Made by a program: the position numbers and the translations under genes
In this document: positions 33,027 through 41,628 of the stretch, in pieces
Layout of the letters: each line of letters starts with the position of its first letter
How positions within the stretch are numbered: the stretch's first letter is position 1
The notes under the pieces: generated by a model
Database searches by the model: none
Told to the model about the DNA's origin: nothing
Seen by the model: the letters and a program-made list of their open reading frames with translations, nothing else
NCBI GenBank assembly: GCA_029556615.1
Contig: JAKQDD010000190.1
Span: 1-42,484, forward strand
Length of the DNA: 42,484 nucleotides
From: Verrucomicrobiota bacterium
GTDB lineage: Bacteria > Verrucomicrobiota > Verrucomicrobiia > Limisphaerales > J093
Direction: 5' to 3'

Positions 33027-34369
33027 GGCAGCTCGATATCGTCCATGGGTAGCATCCGCTCCATCCGCGAGACGAACAACCCGCGGCGCAGTTCGGGGCG
33101 AAAGTCGGGAGGCCCATACCGCGCCCCGGGTTCCGGATGCTGCCGGCGCCACGCCATCCAGCCCAAAAGCCGCAGCGCGGTTTCCTTCAGTTCCCAGGCC
33201 TGCGCGTACAGAGCGTGGAGCAACTCGCGGTCCTCGAGCTCCGTCAGCCGATCGTAGAAAGCGATCATCCGGCGGCTGACCGCCTCGAATCGCGCAGCCG
33301 CGGCACCCCATTGCTCCGGGCGCGTCCTTAGAAGATGCTGGAAATCGCTCAAGTACGCTGCCGCCTGCGGACCCAACTCCATCGGCAGATAGAGGCAATC
33401 TCCGAACAGCAGCAGGTCCTCCATTTCGATCCGGATGCGGCCTTTCGTGCCGAACGCCGGCAGCCAGGCGCCCACGGCCCCCACGTAGGCTTCTCGCGGA
33501 CAATACGGCCCCTCCCCGTGCACGTACTCCCCCAGGGTCCGCACCGCCACAAAGTTCGCCTCGAATGCGCAGTTCGGATTCAGCAACACACCGCCGATGG
33601 CCTCCCGCAACTCCCGAGGCCGACCCGAGTACGGCCCCAAGTGAAGCCGCTGCGCATCGTAATCGTTCGCGTGCAGGTTGTCCCAGAGCACCGGCGTCCG
33701 CCGGACTACCGCTCCCAGCTCGTGGATCGAGTCCATGGAAATCTCCCCGGCAATGATGTCCGGCCCGGTCCAGAGGAGTTCAATCCCGGGATCGAGCCGT
33801 TCGCCGATCTCCCGCAGGTAAGCACAGGACCCAACGTCGCCACCCGCCATCTGACCGCAATAGACGGTGGGACAAAACAGCAGCCGGCCCGGTTCGCCCT
33901 CGGCCTTCCGGAGATTCCAGACCCGATTGGTGATGGCCGCCTGCGCCAGCGCCGGAGTGCCGAACCTCGCGCGATCGGCCTCGGACAACGCCGCCGGAAT
34001 GTCATCCCAGAGCAACGCAAAGTCGCAGCATCCAATCCCCCGAAGCTGATCCAGCTTCCTCTCGAGGGCGATCCAGTCGGTCTCCCGGGCGAATTCGACG
34101 TCCAAACCGGGCGCCAAGGCGTAGATGAAGCGAATCCCTGACGTTCTGCATGCGCAGACGAGGTTGCCGAGTGCGGCGGCTTCGGACTCGGTGTAGAGTT
34201 CCCGCCACAACGTTCGGTGCTTCAGATCATCCTTGGGCGCATAGAGATACGTGTTCAGTCCGGCATCCCGCAGCCACCCGAAAAGCCGGTGCCGCTCGAC
34301 CAGAGCCCACGGTCGCCCGTAGAATCCCTCGACCACCCCCGCCAAAAACAAGCCGCTTGCCGGATCCAT
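33023..34369 (-). CDS. GH84 beta-N-acetylglucosaminidase (O-GlcNAcase-like), cytoplasmic
   Basis: 448 residues. The barrel begins at residue 8 with FLAGVVEGFYGRPW, the signature of GH84. Other active-site elements are YAPKDD with Lys46, FALLWDDI with the catalytic pair Asp122-Asp123 (substrate-assisted mechanism), FCPTVYCG with the Tyr, WDNLHANDYD with the Asn and Asp that hold the sugar, and LNPNCAFEAN with the further Asn. These correspond one for one to the human OGA residues I know. After the barrel the helical stalk region is also present (MEDLLLFGDCLYLPMELG and a C-terminal SRMERMLPMDD like the human EFQRLLPIDG). The roughly 150-residue disordered insert of the human enzyme is absent. 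There is no signal peptide, unlike many bacterial GH84 enzymes, so it should act inside the cell. It is first in a two-gene operon with a GNAT gene. Confidence 0.95.
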   Translation of the reverse strand: MDPASGLFLAGVVEGFYGRPWALVERHRLFGWLRDAGLNTYLYAPKDDLKHRTLWRELYTESEAAALGNLVCACRTSGIRFIYALAPGLDVEFARETDWIALERKLDQLRGIGCCDFALLWDDIPAALSEADRARFGTPALAQAAITNRVWNLRKAEGEPGRLLFCPTVYCGQMAGGDVGSCAYLREIGERLDPGIELLWTGPDIIAGEISMDSIHELGAVVRRTPVLWDNLHANDYDAQRLHLGPYSGRPRELREAIGGVLLNPNCAFEANFVAVRTLGEYVHGEGPYCPREAYVGAVGAWLPAFGTKGRIRIEMEDLLLFGDCLYLPMELGPQAAAYLSDFQHLLRTRPEQWGAAAARFEAVSRRMIAFYDRLTELEDRELLHALYAQAWELKETALRLLGWMAWRRQHPEPGARYGPPDFRPELRRGLFVSRMERMLPMDDIELP

Positions 34370-34425
34370 AAAGTCGGCACGGCGCTCTTATCCCGCCGAC
34401 TGCCACGCCGCACACGATTCCGGTG

Positions 34426-34454
34426 TCTTTAGGCAAGAACCCGCGCAACGTCAA
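34426..34454 (-). promoter_or_regulatory. Candidate sigma-70-type promoter of the GH84-GNAT operon
   Basis: On the minus strand TTGACG (34454-34449) and TAAAGA (34431-34426) are separated by exactly 17 nt. The -35 matches five of six bases and the -10 three of six. Transcription would begin about 50 nt before the GH84 start codon. No operator or riboswitch was recognised in this spacer. Confidence 0.45.
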
Positions 34455-34606
34455 CCTCCTGAATTCGGGTATTGACTTTCCTCATCCCGTGGGCAATCTT
34501 CCTATTGCTGATTTGATTCGGGTGGCGGCACGTTTCTTCAGCGGGGTTCCCCACCCCCACCTCCTTGGCGTCTGCTGCCCGAATCGTTCTATTCGCAAAA
34601 TCCCCG

Positions 34607-34636
34607 TTGACGAGACCCCCTCCCATCTCCTATCTT
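34607..34636 (+). promoter_or_regulatory. Candidate promoter of tRNA-Asp
   Basis: TTGACG (34607-34612) and TATCTT (34631-34636) are 18 nt apart and 15 nt upstream of the tRNA. The -35 matches five and the -10 four of six consensus bases. The position is right for a tRNA transcript with a short leader. Confidence 0.55.
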
Positions 34637-34650
34637 CCCGTCCGTTTTGC

Positions 34651-34728
34651 GGGGGCGTAGCTCAATTGGTTTAGAGCGCTGCCCTGTCACGGCAGAGGTT
34701 ACGGGTTCGAGCCCCGCCGCTCCCGCCA
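34651..34728 (+). tRNA. tRNA-Asp (anticodon GTC)
   Basis: All four stems can be drawn. The acceptor GGGGGCG pairs CGCTCCC with one G-T pair. The D-stem is GCTC/GAGC. The anticodon stem CTGCC/GGCAG closes loop CTGTCAC with anticodon GTC. The T-arm has loop TTCGAGC; its outermost pair is an A-C mismatch (34701 with 34717). The discriminator is G, as expected for Asp, and the CCA end is encoded. It lies between the divergent GH84 operon promoter and the convergent response-regulator gene. Confidence 0.95.
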
Positions 34729-34746
34729 TGCTCTTCCACCGTCGTG

Positions 34747-35373
34747 TCAACCGCTCATGAAGCGGGCCACGGCTTCCGCGCGCGAGCGGACGTGCAGCTT
34801 CTCGTAGATGTGCCGCACGTGCGTATTGACGGTGCCGGCGCTGATCCCGAGTTCGTCGGCAATCTCCTTGGATCGACAACCCTTCGCCAGCAAACGCAGG
34901 ATGCCTTCCTCGCGCGGCGTGAGTTGCACGGCGGCGCCGCCTCCCGCGGGACGCGAGAGGAATGCGGTCACCACCTGGCGCGCGATGTGACTCGACATCG
35001 GCGCTCCCCCGCGATGCACTTCCGCCATCGCCTCGAGGATCTCCTCGGGCGGAACATGCTTCACCAGGTAGCCGGTCGCACCCGCCTTCAACGACTCGAA
35101 CACCTGCTCGCTGTCCTCCTCGACCGTGAGCATGATGACCTGCGTCTTCGGCAGCACGCGGCGCAAGCGGGCGACACACTCAATCCCCGAAATGCCGGGC
35201 AGGTGGATGTCCATCAGCACCACGGCAGGATCCGCCTCGGGGATTCGTTGCAGCGCTTCCTCTCCGCTGGCGCAAGCCGCCACACAGGAGAACCCCGGGG
35301 CCCCGTCAATCAATAAGGCGAGATTCTCCCGCATGCTGCGGTCGTCTTCGACAATGCCGACACGGATGCTCAT
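34747..35373 (-). CDS. NarL/LuxR-family response regulator
   Basis: 208 residues. The receiver domain (about 4-120) has the acidic pair ED(D) at 9-11, phosphorylation site Asp55 in LMDIHLPG and Lys105 in YLVK. The LuxR-type helix-turn-helix (about 145-204) reads LTPREEGILRLLAKG...SKEIADELGISAGTVNTHV and ends YEKLHVRSRAEAVARF. The start codon overlaps the stop of the kinase gene (ATGA at 35370-35373), so kinase and regulator are translationally coupled. It resembles the regulator at 5117-5752 in length and in the exact numbering of key residues. The target may be the nearby FG-GAP repeat gene upstream of the kinase, but no binding site is established. Confidence 0.93.
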   Translation of the reverse strand: MSIRVGIVEDDRSMRENLALLIDGAPGFSCVAACASGEEALQRIPEADPAVVLMDIHLPGISGIECVARLRRVLPKTQVIMLTVEEDSEQVFESLKAGATGYLVKHVPPEEILEAMAEVHRGGAPMSSHIARQVVTAFLSRPAGGGAAVQLTPREEGILRLLAKGCRSKEIADELGISAGTVNTHVRHIYEKLHVRSRAEAVARFMSG

Positions 35374-38300
35374 GGTCGCGGGAGGGGAACGCGCAGTTCG
35401 ATCGTGGTCCCGCTCCCCGGCGCGGACCGGCAGATACAGCGCCCCCCAATTCTCTGCAGCCGCGCGTGCAGGTTCGCCAGCCCCTGGCCCGCCGCTGCGC
35501 GTTCCGTCGCGTTGAACCCCAAACCGTTGTCCGCCACCCTCACGATGAGTGCATCCGGCTCGACCGAGAGCCCCAGGACAAGCTCGCTGGCCTTGGCATG
35601 GCGGACAACATTCGCCAGCGCCTCGCGCACCCCGAGCGCCAGCTCGTGGCGCGTCTCCCCATCCAGAGGCAAGGACGGCATGGCCTCGGGGAACTCGATC
35701 CGACACCGGATCCCGTCCGCCTTCAGGAACTGGCCGGCTTGTTGTTCGAGGAAGCTGGCCAGGCTCGACACCGTGTCGCAGCGCGGATTGACCGCCCACA
35801 CGACCTGCCGCATCCGCTCCGCCAGGGCCCGGATCCGGGCGGCGGCCGCCGTCAGGCCATCCGACCGGGCCAAACCGTCGCGCGCCTCGCGGCGCAAGAC
35901 ATCGAGCTCCAGTGCCACCCCCGTCAATGCGGTCCCCAGATCATCGTGCAGGTCGCGCGCAATCCGCGTGCGCTCTTCGGCGAGGGCCTCCTGATGCTCC
36001 GATTGGAGCAGACGCCGCTGCCAGCGCAATCGATAGGCCTGGACCAACGCGACCAATCCGATCGTCGCCGTGCCGATCACGATGAAGAATGGCCACGTCT
36101 GCCAGAAGAACGGATCAAGCACGAACGCAAACTCGGCCGGCGCAGTGCTCCAGACACCATGGTTGTTACAGGCCTCCACACGAAACGTGTAACGCCCCGG
36201 CCGCAGGTTCGTGTAGAACGCCACACGCCGGTTGTCCTCGTCAAAACGCCAGTCCCCATCATGCCCTTCGAGTCGGTACTTGAAACGCACGCGTTTCGGC
36301 GCCGCGAAGCTGTTCGCCGTGTAGTGGATCTCGATCACCCGCGCGCGGCCCGGGGGAAGTCGGGTCTGAAGACCGGCGAGCAGAGTCGACCGAGTGCCAG
36401 GACCGCCTCCGTCCGACTCGGACGGGGCACCGTCCCCGTAAACGACCACCTCGTCTGCCCTGACCTGCTCGATCACCACAGTCGGCGGCACCTCGTTGCG
36501 GCGGATGGTGCTCGGATCCACCACGGCCACACCACGGACGGTTGGAAACCAGATGCGCCCTGCCCGGTCCTTGCACCCGGCAGGCTGGTTGGCACCGCCA
36601 TTGCACTGGCTGTTGAGCATGCCGTCCGCTTCGCCAAACGCGAGCACGAGCGCCCGGGCCTGGCGCCCCGCCGCCACGTCGTTGAGATCCCGCCGCGCAA
36701 CCCGGTAAATGCCTTGCAGCCCGCTGAGCCACAAATGGCCGAAATCGTCCTCCTGGATGTTGTTGATCCTGTTCTCGACCAATCCCTGCCGGGTGGTGAA
36801 GGTGTAGAAGTCGCCTCTCGCCCTGGCACCCTCCCCTGCCAACGCGGAAGGGCCAGCCGGAGGGCCTGGTGAAGAGACACCCGGCGGCACGAACCGGTTC
36901 AGCCCGTTCCGGGTCCCAACCCAGAAGACGCCGTCGGCGTCTTCGTGAATGCACCAGGCCTGGTTGTTGTACTCCCCCAGCGAGGTCATGTAGGACGTGA
37001 TCCGGCCATCGCGCAGACGGTTCAGTCCGCCTCCGTAAGTGCCAAACCACAAGTCACCCCGCCGGTCCTGGTGAATCACCCGCACATCGGGATGAGACAG
37101 CCGCTCCGGCAGCGGCCGCACCGAACCCGCCTCATCCAGCCAGAGCACACCTTGATCGAAACCGGCCCAGACCCGGCCCGCTCGGTCTTCGTACAGGGTG
37201 CGCACCCAGCTCTCCCCCAGGTTGAGAGGCGCCGGCGAACTCCATGGGCCTTGGTCAAAGATCACAACCGTGTTCCGTCGCCCTCCATACCACAGGCGCC
37301 CGCGACGGTCCGCCAGCAGGCCCTCGGCCCACCCCCACTCGGGTCCCGGTCCGATGGGCGGCAGGTTCGTCACCTGCCCGTTCTTCAATCCCGCAACTCC
37401 CTCGGCCGTGCCCAGCCAGATCGTACCGTCGGGGCCCTCCGTCACGGCCCGCACGAAATCGTTGCGCAATCCGTTCTCCCGCGCCGTGACCTCGACCTCC
37501 TTGCGCCGCAACCGGCAAAGACCCGATTCCGTTCCAACCCACAGGTGCCCCTCGGCATCCTGACAGAACGAAAGAACCGGGTAATCCGGGATTCCGGCCA
37601 TATCGACAAACTCCGACCGGCTGGCTTGAAAACGGGCAAGGCGCGGCGGGCCCTGGTCGCTCCACACAATCCAGAACCCGCCATCTTTCGAGGGATGTAA
37701 CAGGGCGGGACACTGCGGATCCCCAGGCGCGACGGTCTCGATCGCGTCCCAGGCACTCCCGTTGTGACGCCACAGGGCTTCCCGAGCGGCCAGCAGAACC
37801 GACCCGTCAGCCAACACCACAACGTCGCGGCATCTCGTGTCGGTCCCGCCAGGCGGTCCCAGCCAGTCGACGGCGCCCGTCGCCGGCGTGAATCGCAACA
37901 GAGCCGCGTACATCAACACCAGCAGGCTCCCTTCCTCCTCCTCCCAAACTCGAAGGACCCGATGCCCGATGATCTCTTCGCCGCCTCCGGGAAGCCGTTG
38001 CGGGCACAGTTGCCAGGTCCGGACGACGCGGTTCTCGAGCCGTACGAGCGTGCCCGGGTGGGGCGAGTACCACAATCCGCCCTGGCGCGCAGGCCAGAGC
38101 CCCCCAAACGGCTGGGGAAAACCCTGATCCTCGTCCAAGCGCTCGAACCGGTGCCGGTGATACCGCAACAGTCCCTTGCCGGTGTTGATCCACAGACTGC
38201 CGTCCTGGCGGTCTTCGGCCAGTGCATTGATCGCGTCGTGGAGCATCTCCGGGGTGTTGCTCATTCCAAACACCGTGAATCGCAAGCCATCGAACCGGGC

Positions 38301-38516
38301 CAACCCGCCCAGCGTGCCCACCCAGAGATAGCCGTCGCGCGTCTGCAGCAGCGACCGGATGCTGTTCTGCGGCAGGCCCTGCTCCGCCGTGTAACGGGTC
38401 AGGCTGAACGACGGCATCGCTGCTTCGGATCGACCCCCGGCCGCCGACGGCCCCAACGCGGCCGCCGTCAAGGCCGTCCCCACAAAGATCGCCCGCCGCA
38501 GGAACCGGGGAATCAT
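35370..38516 (-). CDS. Sensor histidine kinase with exported Reg_prop propeller and Y_Y_Y domain
   Basis: 1048 residues. The leader (FLRRAIFVGTALTAAALG) is followed by propeller repeats (about 40-700; recurring GLPQNSIRSLLQTRDGYLWVGT-type and DRRGDLWFGTYGGGL units), a Y_Y_Y domain (about 725-790) and one transmembrane helix (about 808-830). The HisKA_3 domain has phospho-acceptor His857 in ARDLHDDLG, and the HATPase domain has VREALANVVRHA, DNGLGF and GQGLANLHARL. This is the same architecture as 1863-5102 and a clear paralogue, but the propeller sequences differ, so the ligand probably does too. The stop overlaps the start of the response-regulator gene. Upstream on the same strand, 106 nt away, is the FG-GAP repeat protein. 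Confidence 0.92.
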   Translation of the reverse strand: MIPRFLRRAIFVGTALTAAALGPSAAGGRSEAAMPSFSLTRYTAEQGLPQNSIRSLLQTRDGYLWVGTLGGLARFDGLRFTVFGMSNTPEMLHDAINALAEDRQDGSLWINTGKGLLRYHRHRFERLDEDQGFPQPFGGLWPARQGGLWYSPHPGTLVRLENRVVRTWQLCPQRLPGGGEEIIGHRVLRVWEEEEGSLLVLMYAALLRFTPATGAVDWLGPPGGTDTRCRDVVVLADGSVLLAAREALWRHNGSAWDAIETVAPGDPQCPALLHPSKDGGFWIVWSDQGPPRLARFQASRSEFVDMAGIPDYPVLSFCQDAEGHLWVGTESGLCRLRRKEVEVTARENGLRNDFVRAVTEGPDGTIWLGTAEGVAGLKNGQVTNLPPIGPGPEWGWAEGLLADRRGRLWYGGRRNTVVIFDQGPWSSPAPLNLGESWVRTLYEDRAGRVWAGFDQGVLWLDEAGSVRPLPERLSHPDVRVIHQDRRGDLWFGTYGGGLNRLRDGRITSYMTSLGEYNNQAWCIHEDADGVFWVGTRNGLNRFVPPGVSSPGPPAGPSALAGEGARARGDFYTFTTRQGLVENRINNIQEDDFGHLWLSGLQGIYRVARRDLNDVAAGRQARALVLAFGEADGMLNSQCNGGANQPAGCKDRAGRIWFPTVRGVAVVDPSTIRRNEVPPTVVIEQVRADEVVVYGDGAPSESDGGGPGTRSTLLAGLQTRLPPGRARVIEIHYTANSFAAPKRVRFKYRLEGHDGDWRFDEDNRRVAFYTNLRPGRYTFRVEACNNHGVWSTAPAEFAFVLDPFFWQTWPFFIVIGTATIGLVALVQAYRLRWQRRLLQSEHQEALAEERTRIARDLHDDLGTALTGVALELDVLRREARDGLARSDGLTAAAARIRALAERMRQVVWAVNPRCDTVSSLASFLEQQAGQFLKADGIRCRIEFPEAMPSLPLDGETRHELALGVREALANVVRHAKASELVLGLSVEPDALIVRVADNGLGFNATERAAAGQGLANLHARLQRIGGRCICRSAPGSGTTIELRVPLPRP

Positions 38517-38622
38517 GCGACGTCATCGTTACCACGAAATCCAGGCTCACACAACGGCCGATCGGTCAACCGCGCAGTACACCCGGCCGCGCCGCGATTC
38601 GCCCGCCGCTCGTCCAACTCGG

Positions 38623-41337
38623 TCATGGGCCCGTCCGAGTCCGCCAGAAGTTCTCGGCGCCCTCGGCCGGCGCGTCGGTGAAGATCGCGTAACCGTCGGC
38701 ATCGGCAACCATGGTGCCCCGCGCGGTCCAAGCCGGGACTGGCGAGAGACTGGAGGCCCGTTCGAAAACGACGCTGGCAAGAGGATCCCCCAGATACCTG
38801 AGTCGGACATTCCCATCGCCGAGCCGCTCGGCGGTCAGAAGTCCATAGCCCGGCGGTTTGCCAAGCCGGAACACGTAGGCGCTGCCGACATCCTCGTTGC
38901 CCATGGTGCCGTCATCAAAAGCCGCACCGATCAAGGCGATGGAACCATCGTCACTCAGGGCAACGGCAGTGCCGAACGCGTCCCTTGTCCCGGCATCGGC
39001 CGGACTCAGCTGGGCCTGCTGACTCCAGGTTCCGCCGCTCCGCATGAAGACATAACACATTCCCTCGTTCCCGTAGGCGGTCTTGTCGGCCCTATGCGCC
39101 CCGATCAGGGCGAGATTGCCGTCACGGCTCAGCGCCACCGAATTGCCCAAGCCTTCTCCGTCATACCAAGCAACCACGGCGAGGTTAGTCTGCTGTCTCC
39201 AGCTTGTCCCGCTCCGCGCGAACACATACGCACTGCCAACATTCTCGTGACTGACGGTGTCGTGTTGGGGCGAGCCGACCAGCGCCGTGTTCCCATCGGC
39301 AGCCAAGGCCACCGCGGTCCCAAAATGATCCTCCCTCTGAACGTCCGTCGCCCTCAGCTTGGCCTGCTGCTTCCAGGTTTCCCCCGTCCTCTGGAACACA
39401 TAGGCGCTTCCCTCCTCGCTGATGCCTGTCTTGTCGTAGGGCGCCCCGGCCAGGACCGTGTTGCCATCGCTGCTCACCGTCACGGCCCTCCCCAACAGGT
39501 CGTAAGCCGCCCCGTCAGTGGCCGTCAGCTTGGACTGCTGACTCCAGGTTCCGCCGCTCCGCACAAACACGTAAACGCAGCCCGCCCCGTCGCCGCGGGG
39601 TGTGTCCTTGCCCGGAGTACCAATGACCGCCGTCGAACCATCCGCACTCAGGCCGACCGACGCACCAAAACCGTCAGACTGGGCCACATCGCTGGCCGTG
39701 AGCACCGCCTGTTCCGTCCAAACGCCGCCGATGCGCGCGAACACGTGCACGCTGCCCACTTCCCGCGCCCACCCCATGTCGCGCCCGGGCACGCCGACCA
39801 AAGCCGTCTGACCGTCTGAGCTCAGACATACCGCCGAGCCAAAATCGTCCTCGCTGACTCCCACCGGCTGGCTCAACCGGCAGGCCATCGCCCAGCCCGC
39901 ACTCATCTTCTCAAAGATGTATGCGCCCCCGTCCCAGTTTCCCAATGGGTTCCTATCCGAGGAAGCGCCAACGATCGCCGTCTCACCGGCGCCGTCCAGC
40001 GACACCGACGTGCCGAACTCCGCTCGCGCCCCATTGTTTCCCGCGGACAAATAGGCCTGACGGCTCCAACCGGCGCCGCCGAAAGCGAAGATATAGGCGC
40101 TCCCCGCTTGCGAGCCCGCAGCGGTGCCCTCGATCGCGGCCCCCACGAGCGCCGTGGCACCATCGCCGCTCAGGACGACGGCGTTGCCGAAAGTGGCGCT
40201 GTCCTGCGCTCGGTCCTCGGCCGTGAGTTTCGCTTCCTGGCTCCACGAGTCCCCAGACCGTCTGAAGAGATAGGCGCTCCCGATGCTGGACCCGGTCACG
40301 GACTCGCTGAGTAGGGCCCCGATCAGCGCCCGGCTCGCGTCCCCGCTCAACGAGACCGAATTGCCGAACTCGTCGTACCGGGCTCCATCCGCCGCCGTGA
40401 GCTTCGCCTGTTGCTGCCAAACACCGCCGGCAGCCCCGAAGACGTAGGCGCACCCTTCGTCGCCTTGCGCGGTCCTGTCACCTTGCGTTGCACCCACGAG
40501 TGCCGTCGCGCCGTCGTCGCTGAGGCAGACCGAGTAGCCGCAGAGGTCATTCGCTGAGATACCCTCCCCAATCAACTTGGCCTGTTGACTCCACACTGCG
40601 CCGTCTCGCACGAACACATAAGCGCCATTGAGTCCGTGCGCCCCCACTAACGCCACGTCGCCTGCCGCGCTCAGCGACACCGATCGACCGAAGGAGTCGC
40701 TCTTGGCGGCATCGGCAGCCATCAACTTGGCTTGCTGGGTCCAGACGCCCCCGGTGTTCACGAAGATATAGGCCTTGCCGATTGCGCTACCGATGGCTCC
40801 GATCAGGGCGGTCGTGCCGTCGGCGCTGAGCGCAACGGCGCCGCCAAACTCGTCGGATCCCACTCCATCAGCCGCCACGAGCTTGGCCTGCTGGCTCCAT
40901 TGGCCCGCAGTGCGCACAAACACGTAGGCACAACCGGTCTTCAAATACGAATCCTGGTTTGCGCCGATGAGCGCCTTGTCCCCATCCGCGCTCAAGGACA
41001 CTGCAGTCCCGAAGCCGTCCCCCCCCGAACCGTCAGTCTGGGCCAGTTTGGCCTGCAGACTCCAACCGCTTCCAGCGCGCACGAAGACATAGACGCTCCC
41101 ATCGGGACCGTCTCCCGGCACGCCCACCAGGGCCGTTGTCCCGTCGTCGCTCAAAGCCACCGACTCGCCAAAGTACTCGAATCCGGCACCATCGCCGGTG
41201 ATCTCCGGTCCCAGCTTGGCTTCTTGCGAGGTGAAGAAAGTGGCCGCCATCACCGGGATAGCCCCGGCAAATACCGGAATGACCAAAGCCAGCAGGCAGC
41301 GGGTCTTGCAGGAGAGAACTGTCTTTTTCGTTTTCAT
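38623..41337 (-). CDS. Secreted protein with 14 FG-GAP-like repeats
   Basis: 904 residues with a signal peptide (TRCLLALVIPVFAGAIPVMAA). I count 14 repeats of about 55 residues, each carrying a D-FG-x-V-x-LS-x-DG-x-x-AL-x-GA core (for example DEFGGAVALSADGTTALIGA) and a following AYVFVR...W-QQAKL strand. Fourteen fits two seven-bladed propellers or one long solenoid. The last 75 residues are a separate beta-rich module ending AENFWRTRTGP, like other exported verrucomicrobial proteins. Such repeats resemble integrin-alpha-type FG-GAP propellers and usually bind ligands or Ca2+. No enzyme domain is present. The gene precedes the second kinase/regulator pair on the same strand with a 106-nt gap; it may be co-transcribed or be a partner of that sensor. 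Two hairpins lie just upstream of its start. Confidence 0.88.
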   Translation of the reverse strand: MKTKKTVLSCKTRCLLALVIPVFAGAIPVMAATFFTSQEAKLGPEITGDGAGFEYFGESVALSDDGTTALVGVPGDGPDGSVYVFVRAGSGWSLQAKLAQTDGSGGDGFGTAVSLSADGDKALIGANQDSYLKTGCAYVFVRTAGQWSQQAKLVAADGVGSDEFGGAVALSADGTTALIGAIGSAIGKAYIFVNTGGVWTQQAKLMAADAAKSDSFGRSVSLSAAGDVALVGAHGLNGAYVFVRDGAVWSQQAKLIGEGISANDLCGYSVCLSDDGATALVGATQGDRTAQGDEGCAYVFGAAGGVWQQQAKLTAADGARYDEFGNSVSLSGDASRALIGALLSESVTGSSIGSAYLFRRSGDSWSQEAKLTAEDRAQDSATFGNAVVLSGDGATALVGAAIEGTAAGSQAGSAYIFAFGGAGWSRQAYLSAGNNGARAEFGTSVSLDGAGETAIVGASSDRNPLGNWDGGAYIFEKMSAGWAMACRLSQPVGVSEDDFGSAVCLSSDGQTALVGVPGRDMGWAREVGSVHVFARIGGVWTEQAVLTASDVAQSDGFGASVGLSADGSTAVIGTPGKDTPRGDGAGCVYVFVRSGGTWSQQSKLTATDGAAYDLLGRAVTVSSDGNTVLAGAPYDKTGISEEGSAYVFQRTGETWKQQAKLRATDVQREDHFGTAVALAADGNTALVGSPQHDTVSHENVGSAYVFARSGTSWRQQTNLAVVAWYDGEGLGNSVALSRDGNLALIGAHRADKTAYGNEGMCYVFMRSGGTWSQQAQLSPADAGTRDAFGTAVALSDDGSIALIGAAFDDGTMGNEDVGSAYVFRLGKPPGYGLLTAERLGDGNVRLRYLGDPLASVVFERASSLSPVPAWTARGTMVADADGYAIFTDAPAEGAENFWRTRTGP

Positions 41338-41381
41338 GATGAATTCGCAGGGATCCTACCTTGCCCACCCGTCCCTCCGGT

Positions 41382-41412
41382 ATCTGCAAAAGTGCAGATG
41401 CATGGACTTGCA
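41382..41412. promoter_or_regulatory. Paired hairpins upstream of the FG-GAP gene
   Basis: ATCTGCA (41382-41388), AAAG, TGCAGAT (41393-41399) form a perfect 7-bp inverted repeat. It is followed at once by TGCA-TGGACT-TGCA (41399-41412). They lie 45-75 nt before the FG-GAP start on the minus strand. The first could be a dimeric-regulator operator; the second shares its loop with 20133-20148. The rest of the 41338-41628 spacer shows nothing recognisable except the ribosome-binding site noted next. Confidence 0.4.
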
Positions 41413-41616
41413 CCGGCCGCACGACACCGCCACAGTCCCCGTGTGAAGCGGCCGTCTCCAAGGGCAACCGCCGTGCGGTGAAGGGGCGCGCTTGCCTGAG
41501 AATCGAGGGAGGCCCCCCGTCCCAATCCGCGCGAAAGCGTTCTTTGCGGCTTAGGCGACGATCCGGGCCAATTTCAGCCCTTGCCAACCTCAGGACCATC
41601 GCGTACCTGTTGCAGC

Positions 41617-41623
41617 AAGGAGG
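41617..41623 (+). promoter_or_regulatory. Strong ribosome-binding site
   Basis: AAGGAGG, a near-perfect match to the 16S rRNA 3' end, lies 5 nt before the ATG at 41629. It fixes the start of the lipoprotein gene against the earlier in-frame ATG at 41581. It is the best Shine-Dalgarno sequence in the window; most other genes here rely on overlaps or weak sites. Confidence 0.8.
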
Positions 41624-41628
41624 TTGTA

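Noticed and set aside
34651..34728. tRNA-Asp as an integration site for a genomic island carrying GH84-GNAT
   Set aside because: No integrase gene and no repeated copy of the tRNA 3' end was found in the window, and the neighbouring genes do not look different in base use.
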